A DNA stretch of 64,000 nt from Pochonia chlamydosporia 170 (GCF_001653235.2 NC_035793.1:310001-374000), one strand, 5' to 3'. Numbered from the stretch's first letter, positions 1 to 11,874 are shown. A program made the numbers and translations. The notes: generated by a model from the letters alone, not told the origin.

Positions 1-1817
1 AGGATGTAAGTGGTACCAAGAAGGCCTAGAACATGAACCCCTCAACGTCCGCTCGACACTCCGCCTTACCAAGATGGATTTATTGCAGGGGCTTTAAGAC
101 TGGGCAACTTGATGTCGCCAATGCAGTTGTTGAAGGTTGGGAACACCGGTTGTTCACGACTTTTGACGGGTTCTTGTTGCACACGGTAACATGAGATAGT
201 AGTGTCATCAACACTATGCACCGCATGGAGTTTCAGCCTCACGTTGTACGGCGTAGCTGTCAACAGAGCTGTCCATTCATATCCCCGGTTGAGTTCGTCT
301 TTCATCCAACCTATTGGTCTATCCTCCCCATCATTGGTTCGGCTGTGTACCACGGCTCGCGGTCTTCGGTTCGGATGCATCTGCCGTAACCGCTACCCCA
401 TACCATGACTAGACACCCGACTGATGGGTTCTCGTGGGGAATGAGTGGTTTGACTGCGGACTGTCGGACCATGAACCTTGAACGCGGTACCGACCATCTG
501 CTTTTGAAGAAGTCTGCTTAACCGTCTCACCGTAGCTGGGCGGCAACATTGGTGGTGAGTTGACGCATCGTGCACCCTGTCCTCTGTCCATCCTGTGACA
601 CCTACCGCTTGGGGTATGATAATTGCCAAAGACCCTGTTGGGGTGACGGGGAAACCGGCCCGTCGGAATAAATCAGGGCCAGTCTCACGTAGCGGGCTGA
701 GCAACCCTTGGAGTTGCATGGTCGACATGAAATGCTGGGGAACCCTAATCAAGGGCCACTCTGCATACGGATGACGCGCTTGTGTGGGCTATGGTCATAC
801 ATTTCAGCTCGTTCTCCACCCAGGTTCAGACGAAGGCCCAAACCTATATGGAGTTAGAGGTGAAGGGTCGACGTGTGGAGAGGTCAAACAAAAGAGTGGT
901 GACGCAAGAGCTTTGCGGCTTTTGCTTTTGGTCACCATGCTTAGGAGCTAATTTACGGGTAATCAGATGTTTGCCGAGATTTGAACGTTTCGAAACACCT
1001 ATTACCGAATGACAAGTCCTGCGAAAGCCCCATTACGTGCCAAGTCCAATCGCTTGGAATACGCGGGAAGATGACGCAAACTCTAACCGCCGAGAATGAT
1101 GATTCGTATTGATCCCAAACTCTGTAGTTGGGCATTCTTCGACAATAATTGCCAAGATTACTGATAGATGAACAGTGGCAATGCAAGACGGTCCAAAGTA
1201 CTCCGTGATTACATCCGAGTGCATTATAAAGCCATGTGTCAAGCGGTTTGTACTACACCAGTCCCCAGACTTGCTGGGCACGGCCATCAAGTTCTCATTC
1301 CTGCCGGTCTGGAAGCTCCATTGATTGGACGCGGTCTTCATGATCTGGGTTGCAACGACGTGCTGCAACTGTCAGCACTATCGTTTAGATGCGTGATGCG
1401 ACTGGCTATGCTCAATTTTACATATTAATGATATCACAGTACGAGCGAGGTGATGGGTAGCGTTCGAGTATTGATGCAAGTTGCCAACGTTCGTTTCAAC
1501 TTACCGAACCCAGTATAATGATTCATAACTTATTCCTTGGCAAAAGCGTCCATGATTATGCGTGGATAGGCTCTCCCCTAATGGCCGTTTTGGTGGGAAG
1601 TCGCAAACAAATGTGGTACTGGGGGCTAAGAAATCGATGATAAAAAGTTAAAGGAATATATGCCCTTATATCAAAGAGAATAAATGATAGTTTAATTGCC
1701 CTGTTAAAGAGAACGCTCCGTGATGCATGTAGAGAGTCTGCTTATATCCGTTTACACCACAACATCGTCAACTTAACCCTTCGCCCCCGGAATCAAAAAC
1801 GCCGAGAACAAACGACA
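1..1817. other. Left-edge region without a confident gene
   Basis: No open frame here has both a convincing protein signature and normal splice context. The stretch from about 1430 to 1800 is relatively AT-rich and is probably the 3' flank of the arrestin-like gene on the minus strand. One weak candidate relic at 66-752 is listed separately. I see no tRNA or other RNA gene. Confidence 0.5.
66..752 (-). pseudogene. Possible gene relic, minus strand, one in-frame stop
   Basis: Reading the minus strand from 752 down to 66, one frame stays open for about 228 codons except for a single TAG at 393-395. The part after the stop reads like normal protein (for example RPIGWMKDELNRGYEW and YEWTALLTATPYNVRL). 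I do not recognise the family. The stop could lie in a very short intron (a 36-nt GTGTCT...GGCAG option keeps frame, but it is shorter than any other intron here), or it could be a true nonsense mutation. The gene may continue beyond the left edge. It could equally be a chance open frame. Confidence 0.2.
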
Positions 1818-3118
1818 TCAAACTCTATCAGGCTCCTCATACTCTGGAGGAGGATCCATCACCAATACTTCCAAAGCACAATTCATAGTCTAAGACAAGT
1901 TAATACTGACCTTCTTTGATCAGCACATGACGTACCTGTATTGGCCCATTCAACCCCTTCGATATCCCGGCAACAACTTCCAGAGAATAGGCGAGATTGA
2001 GCATACACGAAGTAAATGTTGGCTTGCAATCAGAACCGACGACAACAAATGTTCCCCAATCGCCCAACTGTAGTTCAAATTCCCCTGCATCAATAGGCAC
2101 AGCTCCGTTTATCGTACAGCCGCTCCGTACTTGCGTGATATTATGCCATGTGTTTCGCACTGATGCTGAAACCGACGACTTCAGCTGCATACTTACATCG
2201 CGAATGTATAATTCACCACCTTTGAACATCTCGGGAGGGGTGCGCAGAACCAGCCGAACTGGAGTTCCGCGACCACGAACTAGTACAGGCGGTTGTGGTA
2301 AGGCCAGTTCCATCTGCAACGCCGGAGAGTATTGAGGAAGGTAGTCATCCCGGAAGCGCTGGTTTGAATGCCCGAACTCTATGCCGGAGTCCTCATTCAG
2401 TCTGTCGGCTGGAAGTGAAGAGATACAAGATGAAGGTAGGCTGGTGACGGTAGGGTTACTGGTGATGAAAACTTCTTGTCTGACTGTCGCTGTCTTCTTT
2501 ATTCCGCCAAACGCACGTCGTTGCACGCTTGCAACTATGCTGTATGTAACTCCCACTCTGAGTTTGTGATTGTCAACTTGTAAGGAGGGTGGAAGCTGAC
2601 ACGCATTCTTGCATGAACAACAAAGATTTTTCGGTGCCTCAAACTCGAACGGATAAAAATGGGTGTAGTTACCGCACCCACTATCCGACTGCGCTGGTAG
2701 CTTTGCATCGAGAATTTTGGACCTCTTGAATATCTGGGCCATGTAAGAAGCTAGGACCAAGTCGCGAAGGGGAATACATACTGTGAACCGTGACTGATTG
2801 GGACAAGTTCCGTTGGCCTCTGCAGAGACTCTTGTCTTCTCTCTACCTATTGTTTTCCATGGTTCTGTAAGTCTAGTTATCATGTTTTGCTGGGAAATTC
2901 TCACCTTGTAGAGTTGCCTTTACTTGAACTACATTCTTCAAGCAACCCTGCACTACCAACGTGCCTCTGACCTTGTCACCGGGTCGGCAAACCGTCGATT
3001 TGGACGTTGACTCAATTTGTAGTAGTAACTTCATTGTTACAACTTCATCTGCTGGCGGAAAAATTAGAGGAGTCAAATTCGGTGCAACAGGGACTGTTAA
3101 AAAGACATTTCTAAACAT
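1818..3118 (-). CDS. Arrestin-domain protein with C-terminal PPxY motif
   Basis: Three-exon model: 3118-2905, 2864-1936 and 1889-1818, giving 404 residues with all phases matching. Introns are 40 bp (GTGAGA...TTACAG) and 46 bp (GTACGT...TTAACTTGTCTTAG). The N-terminal part (CRPGDKVRGTLVVQG, then KATLQ) matches the arrestin N-terminal beta-sandwich pattern, and a second sandwich follows around residues 230-375. The last exon encodes only 23 residues and ends MDPPPEYEEPDRV, which contains a PPxY motif. Fungal alpha-arrestins use PPxY motifs to recruit the HECT ubiquitin ligase Rsp5/NEDD4 to plasma-membrane transporters and so trigger endocytosis; this role is inferred from the family. Without the last splice, translation would stop at 1900 and the PY motif would be lost. 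The 40-bp first intron is unusually short but is needed to join the frames. The specific arrestin subfamily is not clear. Confidence 0.8.
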
Positions 3119-4301
3119 TTTATGAAATACCCGGGCTCTTGAGCCTTTTTAATTAACTTTGATCAATTCATGCAATATCGTACCATGTTAGTCGTCAATT
3201 GATAGGGCGCCGGTATTGGCGGAAAAACCGGAATTAGCTGTGGCGGTTGGGAGAAGCAGCCACAACGCCGTTACCGGGCCTGGCGATTGACAGGAGACAG
3301 AGACAATGATATCTTCTGGCATTTAATTAGCGTCAAAGAGAGAGTTCAGGAGTGAAGTCTATGCCATCTAGGGATGGACCGGCCGTCCGTTTCAAAGTGC
3401 TAAACTGCGAGCTTCACAATTTCTGCGACCAAACCGTACGATTAATAAACCCATGGTGATTGGATTCAACCAGACTGGACACCGACTGCAATTCCAGTCA
3501 CCGTGGTGTTTGTCCTATCGATGCCACACCAGGCCAACAATTGTTCCGCCAGCGAACAAGGTTCCCTGGATGGGATAGAGAATGCGCCACAGCCAACCTA
3601 GAATTAGCGCATTCAGCTATTCATTTGAGACTTGGCAATTTATGCCTCCGAGTCTCGCTTTAACTGGAGCGCGTATCCGCATGGACTCACAAAGCCTGGA
3701 GCTCCCTGGAGGTGGGAGATGCTCGGTATTAATTGAGACGAAATAACGGCTTTCAAGGACCAGAGGCATCAAAAAGTAGCGCTCCCTGAAATGAAACCCC
3801 ATGTCGACAATGGCCCGTATCATGTATCATATTAACATGCCGGGCTTCCACCGTGATATCCGGGTCCGGATCGGCAACATCGGAGTTGCCTGGTTGCCAT
3901 TGCACTTCACCTCACGCAAAACCATTCACCGAGGCATTCACTGAAAGGGACAAACAGCACAGTCCATACTTGGAAATTGAAATATTTCAATCACGGCACT
4001 GGGCTGAAAATTCCCCCTTTCACACCTGTAAACATACAACCGGGAGTGGCCGACCTGCAAATCCAACTAGCCTGCAGCAATTTCAGCCAACGTTGACCCC
4101 TCAATCTCGCATCCACCAACTCACAACTCAGGCAGCCAACATCTACAACGATGCGCAACCCACGACACTTCACAGCAGTAAACATCGGAGTGCAACTGGG
4201 CTCTCATCCAACTCGGGCCCGCTGACGCTGCATGTCCGACACGATGATCCCACACGTTCGACTTGTCCTCCCAAAGTCGAGCTTACTGGCCAGCAAGGAA
4301 C
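3119..4301. other. Divergent intergenic region, arrestin-like/F-box
   Basis: About 1.2 kb between two divergently transcribed genes, so it should hold both promoters and leaders. The open frame overlapping its right end on the plus strand (3853-4335) has no protein signature and is out of frame with the F-box gene, so I treat it as leader sequence. Nothing else is supported. Confidence 0.5.
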
Positions 4302-5669
4302 ATGGCGAATCTCACAGCCCTCCACACAGAGTTAATAGATCACATCTCGACATATCTTGACGTCCCCGACATTGCCTCCCTACGACTAACATGTCGAACA
4401 ATGGGACGAAAGGCCACTTCGTCCAAATTCACCGCCCTATTCAAGCAGAAAAATATCCAACTCTCCACGCAAGCCCTCCAACGGCTGGTTCAAGTCACAT
4501 CGCAGGGAAGTCTGGGCTGTCTCTTGGAGGACTGTAGTATAACGGGCATCGCACAATTACCCCAAGCGTCGCTCTCTCAAACAGATCAGACTACAGAACT
4601 TGTGCAGCTGCTCACAACAGCATTTCGAAACCTGAAGCAGCACTCACCAAACGGGAAGATCACCTCGATTCGTCTCCTGGTCGTTGCCAGAGAACAAGAT
4701 GCCATTGGGAACTTGGTTGAACCAGCGGTATTCAGATCGTGGGGGGCAATTTGGGCTGCGGCGTCTCACACATTCAAGGTCGTCATGGCAGCGCTGAGTA
4801 ACTCCGGGCTCTATGTGGAGTGTCTAGACATATTTAACAGCATCAATGGATGCAGTCTGGTCATTGACGATTTCATGTCAGACTTGAAAACAAAACAGTT
4901 GTGGCCTTTGCTCAAAACGCTGAGTGTGAGTCTATCCGCCAAACCAGTCGTCGACAAGTGGCTCATCGACGAGGCCATGGAGCACCAATATCAGCCTGCT
5001 GGACCTGAGGAAATATGGACTGCAGACCAGACACTTCGGGCAATCGCAAATACAATTTCACACATGCCTTTCTTGCAGAGTCTGAATGTTCATTGGTACA
5101 TTATTGGGAAACCAGAGACACCACCTACCGAGGTGTCCAGCAATCTATTCAACGACACCACAATGCAGTCTTTCAAATGGACGGGCATCCAAGAGTGCAG
5201 CCTCCACGGAATACAAGCCACTCCTACACACCTACTCCAATTTCTACAGACCTTCCGTCCTCAAACACTCACGCTTACTGATGTTTCCCTGGTGGGGGGG
5301 ACGTACTCGCCAATATTTGAGTACCTGAGTAGCGCAGAGAGCTCCGTTACAAGCTATCACTTAGACGACCTTGATGAAACCCGACATCTAGTCCATTTCA
5401 ACCATGTCAAGGGAACTCCCAAGTTTCGGTATAGAACCGGTGATTTCGGGCCAAGCACAGTCTCGCGATGCGGGCTGAGCGTCAAAGAACCGATAAGTTA
5501 CCAGCTCGCTCATTCCAGGGTTCTCGGCTCTGGTGAGCGAGCGAGATGGCTCAAGAGCAAGGCAGAGCGTTATGGACGACGGCCAGGCTACGCTCGGTAC
5601 AACTTTATATCCCTGAACTCTACCGAATCCGTGGTGTCAACTAATGTTGACCAAGAACAGGGCACATGA
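4302..5669 (+). CDS. F-box domain protein
   Basis: Single-exon gene of 455 residues. The first ATG in this frame is at 4302; the frame is open upstream but has no earlier ATG. The N-terminus (LHTELIDHISTYLDVP, then IASLRLTCRTMG) matches the F-box, about 45 residues that bind Skp1 in SCF ubiquitin ligases. The rest (about residues 60-455) has the mixed leucine-rich look of fungal F-box proteins, but I cannot see clear LRR or WD repeats that would define a substrate-binding domain. Filamentous fungi carry many such fast-evolving F-box genes of unknown target. The family call is firm; the role as a substrate adaptor is inference. Confidence 0.8.
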   Translation: MANLTALHTELIDHISTYLDVPDIASLRLTCRTMGRKATSSKFTALFKQKNIQLSTQALQRLVQVTSQGSLGCLLEDCSITGIAQLPQASLSQTDQTTELVQLLTTAFRNLKQHSPNGKITSIRLLVVAREQDAIGNLVEPAVFRSWGAIWAAASHTFKVVMAALSNSGLYVECLDIFNSINGCSLVIDDFMSDLKTKQLWPLLKTLSVSLSAKPVVDKWLIDEAMEHQYQPAGPEEIWTADQTLRAIANTISHMPFLQSLNVHWYIIGKPETPPTEVSSNLFNDTTMQSFKWTGIQECSLHGIQATPTHLLQFLQTFRPQTLTLTDVSLVGGTYSPIFEYLSSAESSVTSYHLDDLDETRHLVHFNHVKGTPKFRYRTGDFGPSTVSRCGLSVKEPISYQLAHSRVLGSGERARWLKSKAERYGRRPGYARYNFISLNSTESVVSTNVDQEQGT

Positions 5670-5770
5670 AGTCGTTTCAAACCATGGTCCCTACGAGAAC
5701 AGAACTTTTGCTACCATGCTTTTAAAAACACCAGTTGACCAAAAAGACATCCCCCAACGCCATACCAAAT

Positions 5771-6880
5771 CTAAGGATAATCCGTAAACCCAGCGCCAAC
5801 GCCATCCCTACTAACCATATATCTATACTTCCCACCCCCATCCTCCCCCAACAACCGCGGCACATCCCTATTCCCATCCACCCTCACAAACCTCTCCGAC
5901 CTCCTCCCCCACAGATCCTCCCCACGTCTCACCGCACTCACAATCCTCTCCCTATCCCGAAACTTGTCATCGTTCATCCAAATATGCGAAAAACTCGCCA
6001 TCTTATTCAAGAACTGCTCCACCGTCGCAAAACAACTACTACAATGCCACGACGCATTTCTCAAAGTCCCCTTCTCCCAAAACTCCCTCTGAAGAAAGGA
6101 CCCCCCGTCGCCGACACGCAGATGCGACGGCGTGATCGTCTTCCCGCCGTCGTAGAACGTCGCCTGCGGGTGGTTCCATTCCTTGCCGACGTGCAGGAAC
6201 TGGAAGGAGTAGTAGTAGAATTTGGAGGCGAGCGTCAGCCGGCGCGGGAAGGAACACGTTCGGAGGATGTTGATGGTTTCGGGGCGAGGAATCTCGTCGA
6301 CGTCAGCGACGATGATGACGTCTCCGGTCGTGGGTGTCTGGGCGCCGGTCAATTTGGGAAAGACTTGGGTGAACATGGAGTCGCGCTGGAGGTCTTCTAT
6401 GTCCCAGGTGAGGCGGGGGGCGAAGTCGGCCGGGAATTCGAGGAGGTGGTATATCAGCTTGGGGTGGTATCGTTCGAATTTGGACCAGTTGTCCCGTATG
6501 GTGAGGTTCTTTTGTCGTCCTTGGAATGTGAGTGGTGATTCGACAATGACAAAGTAGTCGATGTGGTTGTAGAGGGTGTCGAGACGAATTTCGAGGAAGT
6601 CGAGCTCGGTGTTTATCATGAATAAATCGTAGACTTTGCGGCGACCAGCGCCAGTTGGTGTGAATGGTTTGAATCCATGGCCTGCACAGTATTTGCGTGC
6701 TTCTGTCTCGTCGGAGTGTGGTGAGCTATTGCGTGTTGCATCGGTTGGCTGTAAAGGCTCTTGTTGGCGAGGTTGTAGAGTCGACCGACTATGCTGAGTA
6801 GTTAAAAAATGAAGAAATAACCAAAAAGCAGCACTTGCTAGGAAGAAGTGAAATATTCTAAAGGAGCGACGGGCGAGCAT
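5771..6880 (-). CDS. Glycosyltransferase family 17 (MGAT3-like) type II membrane protein
   Basis: Single exon, 369 residues. A short cytosolic N-terminus is followed by one hydrophobic segment (about residues 9-26, IFHFFLASAAFWLFLHFL), the signal-anchor layout of a Golgi glycosyltransferase. The luminal domain carries GT17 hallmarks: KVYDLFMINTELDFLEIRL, DYFVIVESPLTFQG, GDVIIVADVDEIPRPE and the histidine/cysteine region around NASWHCSSCF. GT17 contains beta-1,4-mannosyl-glycoprotein 4-beta-N-acetylglucosaminyltransferase, which adds bisecting GlcNAc in animals; fungal members are common but their acceptor is generally unknown. The D-x-D-E segment fits metal/nucleotide-sugar binding. The terminator lies about 100 bp from the convergent F-box gene. 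Start choice is clear because the anchor begins immediately after the ATG. Confidence 0.88.
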   Translation of the reverse strand: MLARRSFRIFHFFLASAAFWLFLHFLTTQHSRSTLQPRQQEPLQPTDATRNSSPHSDETEARKYCAGHGFKPFTPTGAGRRKVYDLFMINTELDFLEIRLDTLYNHIDYFVIVESPLTFQGRQKNLTIRDNWSKFERYHPKLIYHLLEFPADFAPRLTWDIEDLQRDSMFTQVFPKLTGAQTPTTGDVIIVADVDEIPRPETINILRTCSFPRRLTLASKFYYYSFQFLHVGKEWNHPQATFYDGGKTITPSHLRVGDGGSFLQREFWEKGTLRNASWHCSSCFATVEQFLNKMASFSHIWMNDDKFRDRERIVSAVRRGEDLWGRRSERFVRVDGNRDVPRLLGEDGGGKYRYMVSRDGVGAGFTDYP

Positions 6881-8145
6881 TGCAGGTTGATCGTGGTGAT
6901 CCGGATCATGACTTCTGGAAACGGGCTTGCCTCAACAAGGGTCCGCGAACAGGGGACAATGTGAATATATAGCCACGGAGTGCAAAGCAAGCCCTTCAGA
7001 CGGAGATAGACGCCAAGAATTTTCTGTGTCCGTCTCTGTATTGTAAATTCAGCCCCAAGAATGACCGCTTTTTCGTGAGGGTCAGCTCAGCACAGCCTCC
7101 AGGTGGTACAAATTACTTGACCATGTCCATCTGTGCACAGAGTACATACCCATCACTTCATGCGGCCTGAGTGACGACCCCCTCATCCACGTCACCAAGA
7201 TGATTCAAAAATATCGGAAAGCACGGGATTACCTCGTTTTTGCCCCAGTTGCCAATACTCTTGGCGACACCATCCATCTCTGTCGGACACGCAAACGGGG
7301 GGCATCAAATGCCACTTTTTGGCACCAGACCGCCAAATATTGGTTCTCGAGTCTCAACTGTGACAAGCGATTCAGCGAGACCCGCTAAATTAGCTATGAC
7401 TAGCCTAGTTGAGCTTGGCAGTGGCAGGTGATTGGCCAGTGCCTATTATAGGGATCCGAGGGAAATGCTTGAATGCCAATGGGCTGGGCAACTGATGTTG
7501 CGTCGTGTTATTGTTAGGCGCCGCCATTCGTACTTTGTGATGAGCCGCCGGAATGCCAAGCGTCAGATGCTTGCCGAGCCTCAGGCAAGGACGTGTCCTG
7601 ATGCCTAAAAAGCAGTGAACCCCAGTCTACAGTTGTTCAACCACATCGTGGTGGATAGTACTGTTCAGATACTGATGAACCCCTGACGGCTGCAAATGCC
7701 GCCGATATTCTTCATGTCTCGCTTTTTCGAGGGTTCACAGTTCAGTATTCGTCTATACCCCTGCCATCATCTGTTTTTTTTTTCACGGCGGCTGCCTCCC
7801 GTTCACTCACTAATCAGATGTCATCTGTGATCTCAATCGCAAGTCAAGCAACATCGACATGCATACATTGAGCAGCGCACACCTGTCAACCCTAGCAATC
7901 CCAATGCTTCAAGTCCTTCATAACAATGCAAAGTGCCTGAAAATGTTCATGAAGATACGCTCAATTTCGCTACAAACAGTCTCTAACGCCTGTTGTGCTA
8001 TAATAGTCTACTCTCGAATCCATGCTACATGTTTCCCTCAATCATCGCAACACATCGCCCTACAAAGCCCCAAATGTCCATCAACAATCTATCCCGCATC
8101 TCTAACCCATTATTCCTAGACCTCTTCCTCCACGCTATTCTGTCC
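6881..8145. other. Intergenic region upstream of GT17
   Basis: About 1.26 kb lying between the 5' end of the GT17 gene and the 3' end of the large unrecognised gene, both on the minus strand. Several open frames of 60-100 codons occur, but none shows a protein signature or splice-consistent extension. I see promoter-type sequence only (pyrimidine tract with a run of nine T at about 7771-7780). Confidence 0.45.
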
Positions 8146-11049
8146 TCAATTCTCATCACTCTTCTCCGCATTCTTGTCAAGACCACTAATCTCCAACGCA
8201 AAATCGGCCGCCTCGGCACGGCCAGCGTACCGGGCCCAGCTCGCACATCCCGCAAACTTGCTCTTCTTCGCAGCCCGTGTAGTACAACCTCGATAATACT
8301 GCTCAAGTCTATCGTGCGCATCCTTCAGTTTCTTAAGCTCCTCCATGGTGTCTGCAGACCAGGGTGTGTTGTTGCCGACAATGCGATCAGCCACAAAGGC
8401 ATAGCGAGCACTTCTTGCGACCTCAGCAAACTCGGCCTCGTTCGCCGACCACGTGTATTCCACATTTTCGGAAGCTTCAACTGGCTTTGCTAGTTCTTGG
8501 TTTCGCTCGAGGCCGAAAATTGTGTTCTTGTTCCTTTTCCTCTTGCTTGGCTCCCCTTGGGCGGAAGTCGCTGTCGTCGACACGCGGCCAGCGGTGTCAG
8601 GAAGGCTTTGCTGAGGTGGACGCAACAAGTTATGTGAATCGATAGCTCTCTGTCGTTCTCCTGACTGCTGTCGTTCTATGGGTATGAGCTCAAGGGGCCT
8701 TATGGTGCCTACTGCCGTCCCGTAATTGCCATCATGAAATCGCTGTTGTCGTGGGTGGCTTGGTTGTACGGTTGGCTTCCTCTGTTTTGTGGGCGTCTTT
8801 TGCAATTGCGCTGCCGATTTTCGCTTTGTCGTAGACTTTTCTTCTGGAATATAGTCCTCGTCATTGTCGAATTCTTCAGCTGGAGCATTTTCTGGCACCA
8901 AGTTAGTAAGGTTCTTGGGTGTTAAACTGGTCATACTAACGATTCGACTTTGGCTTACCCACGGAGGCTTTAGGCTCAGGCTGAAGATAATGCCCCCATT
9001 TGTTGTCAAGTTCCTCGCGAATTTGATCACTCTTGGTAGTTGTCTGTTCTTCAGCATTTTGAGCAATAGGAGCATTATTTTTCCCAAGTGAATCAGACGC
9101 AGTAGTGAAACTATGAGCGTCAACCACCTGGTGTCGAGCTGGGCGACTGTTTTCGTTTGCTGGCGTGGCTCGACTCTCCTCCCGAGATCGCACCGAGGAC
9201 CGTCTCCGGCTACTCAAGGATTGATACCCAGCAGATAGCCCATCGCTGACAGCTGCCGTGACTTCGGACCCTGCAGTAGATGTTGTTCCGAATAGTCCGT
9301 CACCCTGGCCCAGCTCTCCGCCATCCGGATTCATCAGCTTCTGTAAGGCCTGAAAAGACGTAACCCGTCGTCGAAGGTCTTGGCTCACTGGGCGACCACT
9401 TGACGACGCAGTGCGAGCACCTTGTGTTTTCTTAATCGTCTTAGTCAAAGTTCGACTTTTTGGTGATGGTTGCACGTCTGAAGTCTGAGATGTCTGGCAT
9501 TGTACACCGTCAGTTTGGCCATTGGTTGAACAGAATACTGGGATCGGTCGCCCAGTTTCCACAGCAGTAGCCACAAAAGAACCGGGAACGAATTCAGGAA
9601 TCTGACTCTCGTGACTTTCACATACCTGATCCATCTCGAGTGCCGTGGAGGAGTCCTCTGATCCGTCAGGAGGCATAAATGCGATACTCGGTGGAGGCTG
9701 AAGGCTTTCGAGCATCGGCACCGTGACAATTTCCGTCACATCCGTCAAGATTCCGCCCCTGACAAGTCTGTTTCGGCGAGGCGTAACATGGATGCCGTCT
9801 TTGATGGTCGTGTCATCGTCAACTTGTGTCTGGCCACATGTATCAAAAATTTGTGCCACAACCCCCATGAACGCATCATTGATGAGGCACGATTTATCTG
9901 CCGCAGCAGCCATTTTCTCTGCACGCGCCGTGGCAGTACTATAAATCGCCTGTTCGTTAATCCAATCAGCATTTTGCCCTCTGCGAATGGCGTCCTTGTC
10001 CATGGCATGCTGCAAGAGGTGGTCAGCAATATTGAGTTTGATAAAACCTCCAGTATTGGTTCCCATCCAGCCTTCAAGACTCCCGATATACTTGTCCAAA
10101 CGCCTTGACTCCAGATACTTGATAGCCTTCTTCGCGTCATCCCGAGTAATCTTGTCGGTACTGAGCTTCGGCGGATACGAATGGATCAAGTCGGCGATGG
10201 AGTCCTTTGTCTCCACAGAGTATTGATGCAATTCGCCATAGGGGATCTTTTCCACGTTGTGTTCGTAAAGTTCCCACACTTTCTGTTGGGCCAGGTAGTT
10301 GATGACAAACCTTTCCACTTGGTGGGCGGTAAGACCAAGCATGTTTCTCATCATCTCTTCTGTAAACTGATGCTCCTCGCCTATAATGTGGCAAATTGCC
10401 CATTGAGCACCGACTCGAAGGTCTTCCTAAGACGGCTTCTGTTGGTCCTCTGGGAGGTCTGATGTGGAACACTTTGGCGGGCTGAGTAACAGCGTGTTTG
10501 GATAGGCATGGGATAGCCCATCCTCCGTATCAGACCCCCAGTCTATCTCGTCATCTACCAGCGGATTCGACATACTGTCTGAACGATCGACTGGTCTAGG
10601 AAGCAGTGGTGGTAGTCTCACAACCAGTGCTTTTCTCCACCGAGTTTGAGATGGAGTTTGCGTGCCTTCCCCTTGTGTCAGCCCTAGGAGCAAGCGAACA
10701 AGGAGACAGTTGACAACAAAGAAAAAAATGTTCACTCACAATAACCTTCTCCCGCAGCGGAAGAGATGTTTTTCTTTTCCAAGTCGTGTACCTCGTCGTC
10801 TGGGGTGCAGTCTCTCATAGCCTTGATCAACTCACTAGGGCCTAAGGCAGGATGATCAACAGGAAGGGAAGGAAAAGCGCAGTACTTTCCCAAGTCAGAG
10901 TTTTCCAGCTCCACAGACGAAGATCTCGTAACCCTAGTAGGATTTCGAGACGATGTTCCGCGTGTGTCTTCTTCTTTCGTCATGTCTTGGTACCTTTGTG
11001 GAACTCGACGAGCTGATGCAGGTCGAAGGTTGGGGCGACGGGGCGCCAT
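8146..11049 (-). CDS. Large unrecognised protein, multi-exon
   Basis: The ATG at 11049 starts MAPRRPNLRPASARRVPQR. Exon 1 ends with a GTGAGT donor at about 10740 and joins after CCTAG near 10684. The next frame stays open apart from one TAG at 10427-10429, which must be spliced out. Two frame-preserving introns end exactly there, 10621-10427 (GTGAGA donor, 195 bp) and 10558-10427 (GTAGAT donor, 132 bp); I cannot choose. A last intron at 8958-8892 (GTAAGC, branch TACTAAC) is clear. The protein is about 850-900 residues. It has a low-complexity basic/Ser-rich N-terminus, a more ordered helical block coded at about 10350-9850 (KVWELYEHNVEKIPYGELH, DDAKKAIKYLESRRLDKYI), a long polar linker with PRRNR, KRKSAAQLQ and SKRKRNKN-like basic patches, and an ordered C-terminus rich in alanine and charged helices (WSADTMEELKKLKDAHDRL). 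The composition suggests a nuclear protein, but I recognise no family. Confidence 0.7.
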
Positions 11050-11874
11050 GGACTGTGGGAAATTACAACTGAATGGGGACAGCAACAATAAGATAGTTGA
11101 TTACAAATTAAGGTGGTTGGGGAGAAAGAATCGATGGACGTATCGAATCAAATTCCGTCCCTGACGGAGTCCTAAATACAGGTCACGCAACAAACATGGT
11201 TGCTGTTTGTGCTTTTTGTTCAACGCGTCGGGTGAAGGTGAATGCAAAGTGAGGACATAGTCAACAAAGGGGCTGGGGACTCCTGTGAGTCTCTACCGAG
11301 GAGGTTCATGTAGTTCAAAACAAAGCAGGGGTGCCAAATTCTACAGTGATTTATAGCGGTATGTTTATTATTCTGGATACATATATGTATTGTCTGCCAA
11401 AGTCTGCATCAACCCTGCTTCCAGTACGGAATGCACAGTCTGCGAATCTAATCAACTTGGTAGCCCGTATCTACATTGAAACAAAGTGACCTTTTCATCC
11501 TATGTTTAAATTTCCTCCAAGTTGCAAACCGCCGCAGTTGCCTTTGAGTTCCACACATAGTCCAGGCCCTAACCCTCGGTGGATGTGAACATTGATATCC
11601 ATCCCCCAGCCACCCAACCACCACTGCCTCGACGAAAACAAACACACGCAGAATGGGAACCGTTGTTTTATAGAGCCTGTGTCTAATTAAATAATGCCTC
11701 AACACCATGCAATGCAATATGACCATGGGTATCCTGCCATGCTAATACCTCCCAAAACGCCTGGTCGAAAATGATATTGCCCAATGTTTGCCTCTTCCAC
11801 CAACCCATGTCTGACTGCCATGATAGATCCCCAGTCGGGATTTTACAAACACAAGATACGCTAATCTTTGTCGA
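11050..11874. other. Intergenic region without a supported gene
   Basis: About 820 bp between two minus-strand genes: the promoter of the large unrecognised gene on the left, the 3' flank of the phosphatase-like gene on the right. The small open frames present show no protein signature. Confidence 0.45.

Noticed and set aside
49..130. Resemblance of the plus-strand words LTKMDL to a reverse-transcriptase motif
   Set aside because: The match is only a few residues, is followed by a stop, and no other polymerase motif is nearby.
3853..4335. 160-codon frame overlapping the F-box start
   Set aside because: Out of frame with the F-box gene, Thr/Ser/His-rich without a signature; treated as leader.
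5735..6557. Plus-strand open frames of 267 and 111 codons
   Set aside because: Antisense to the GT17 gene, with low-complexity Pro/Arg translations and no family match.
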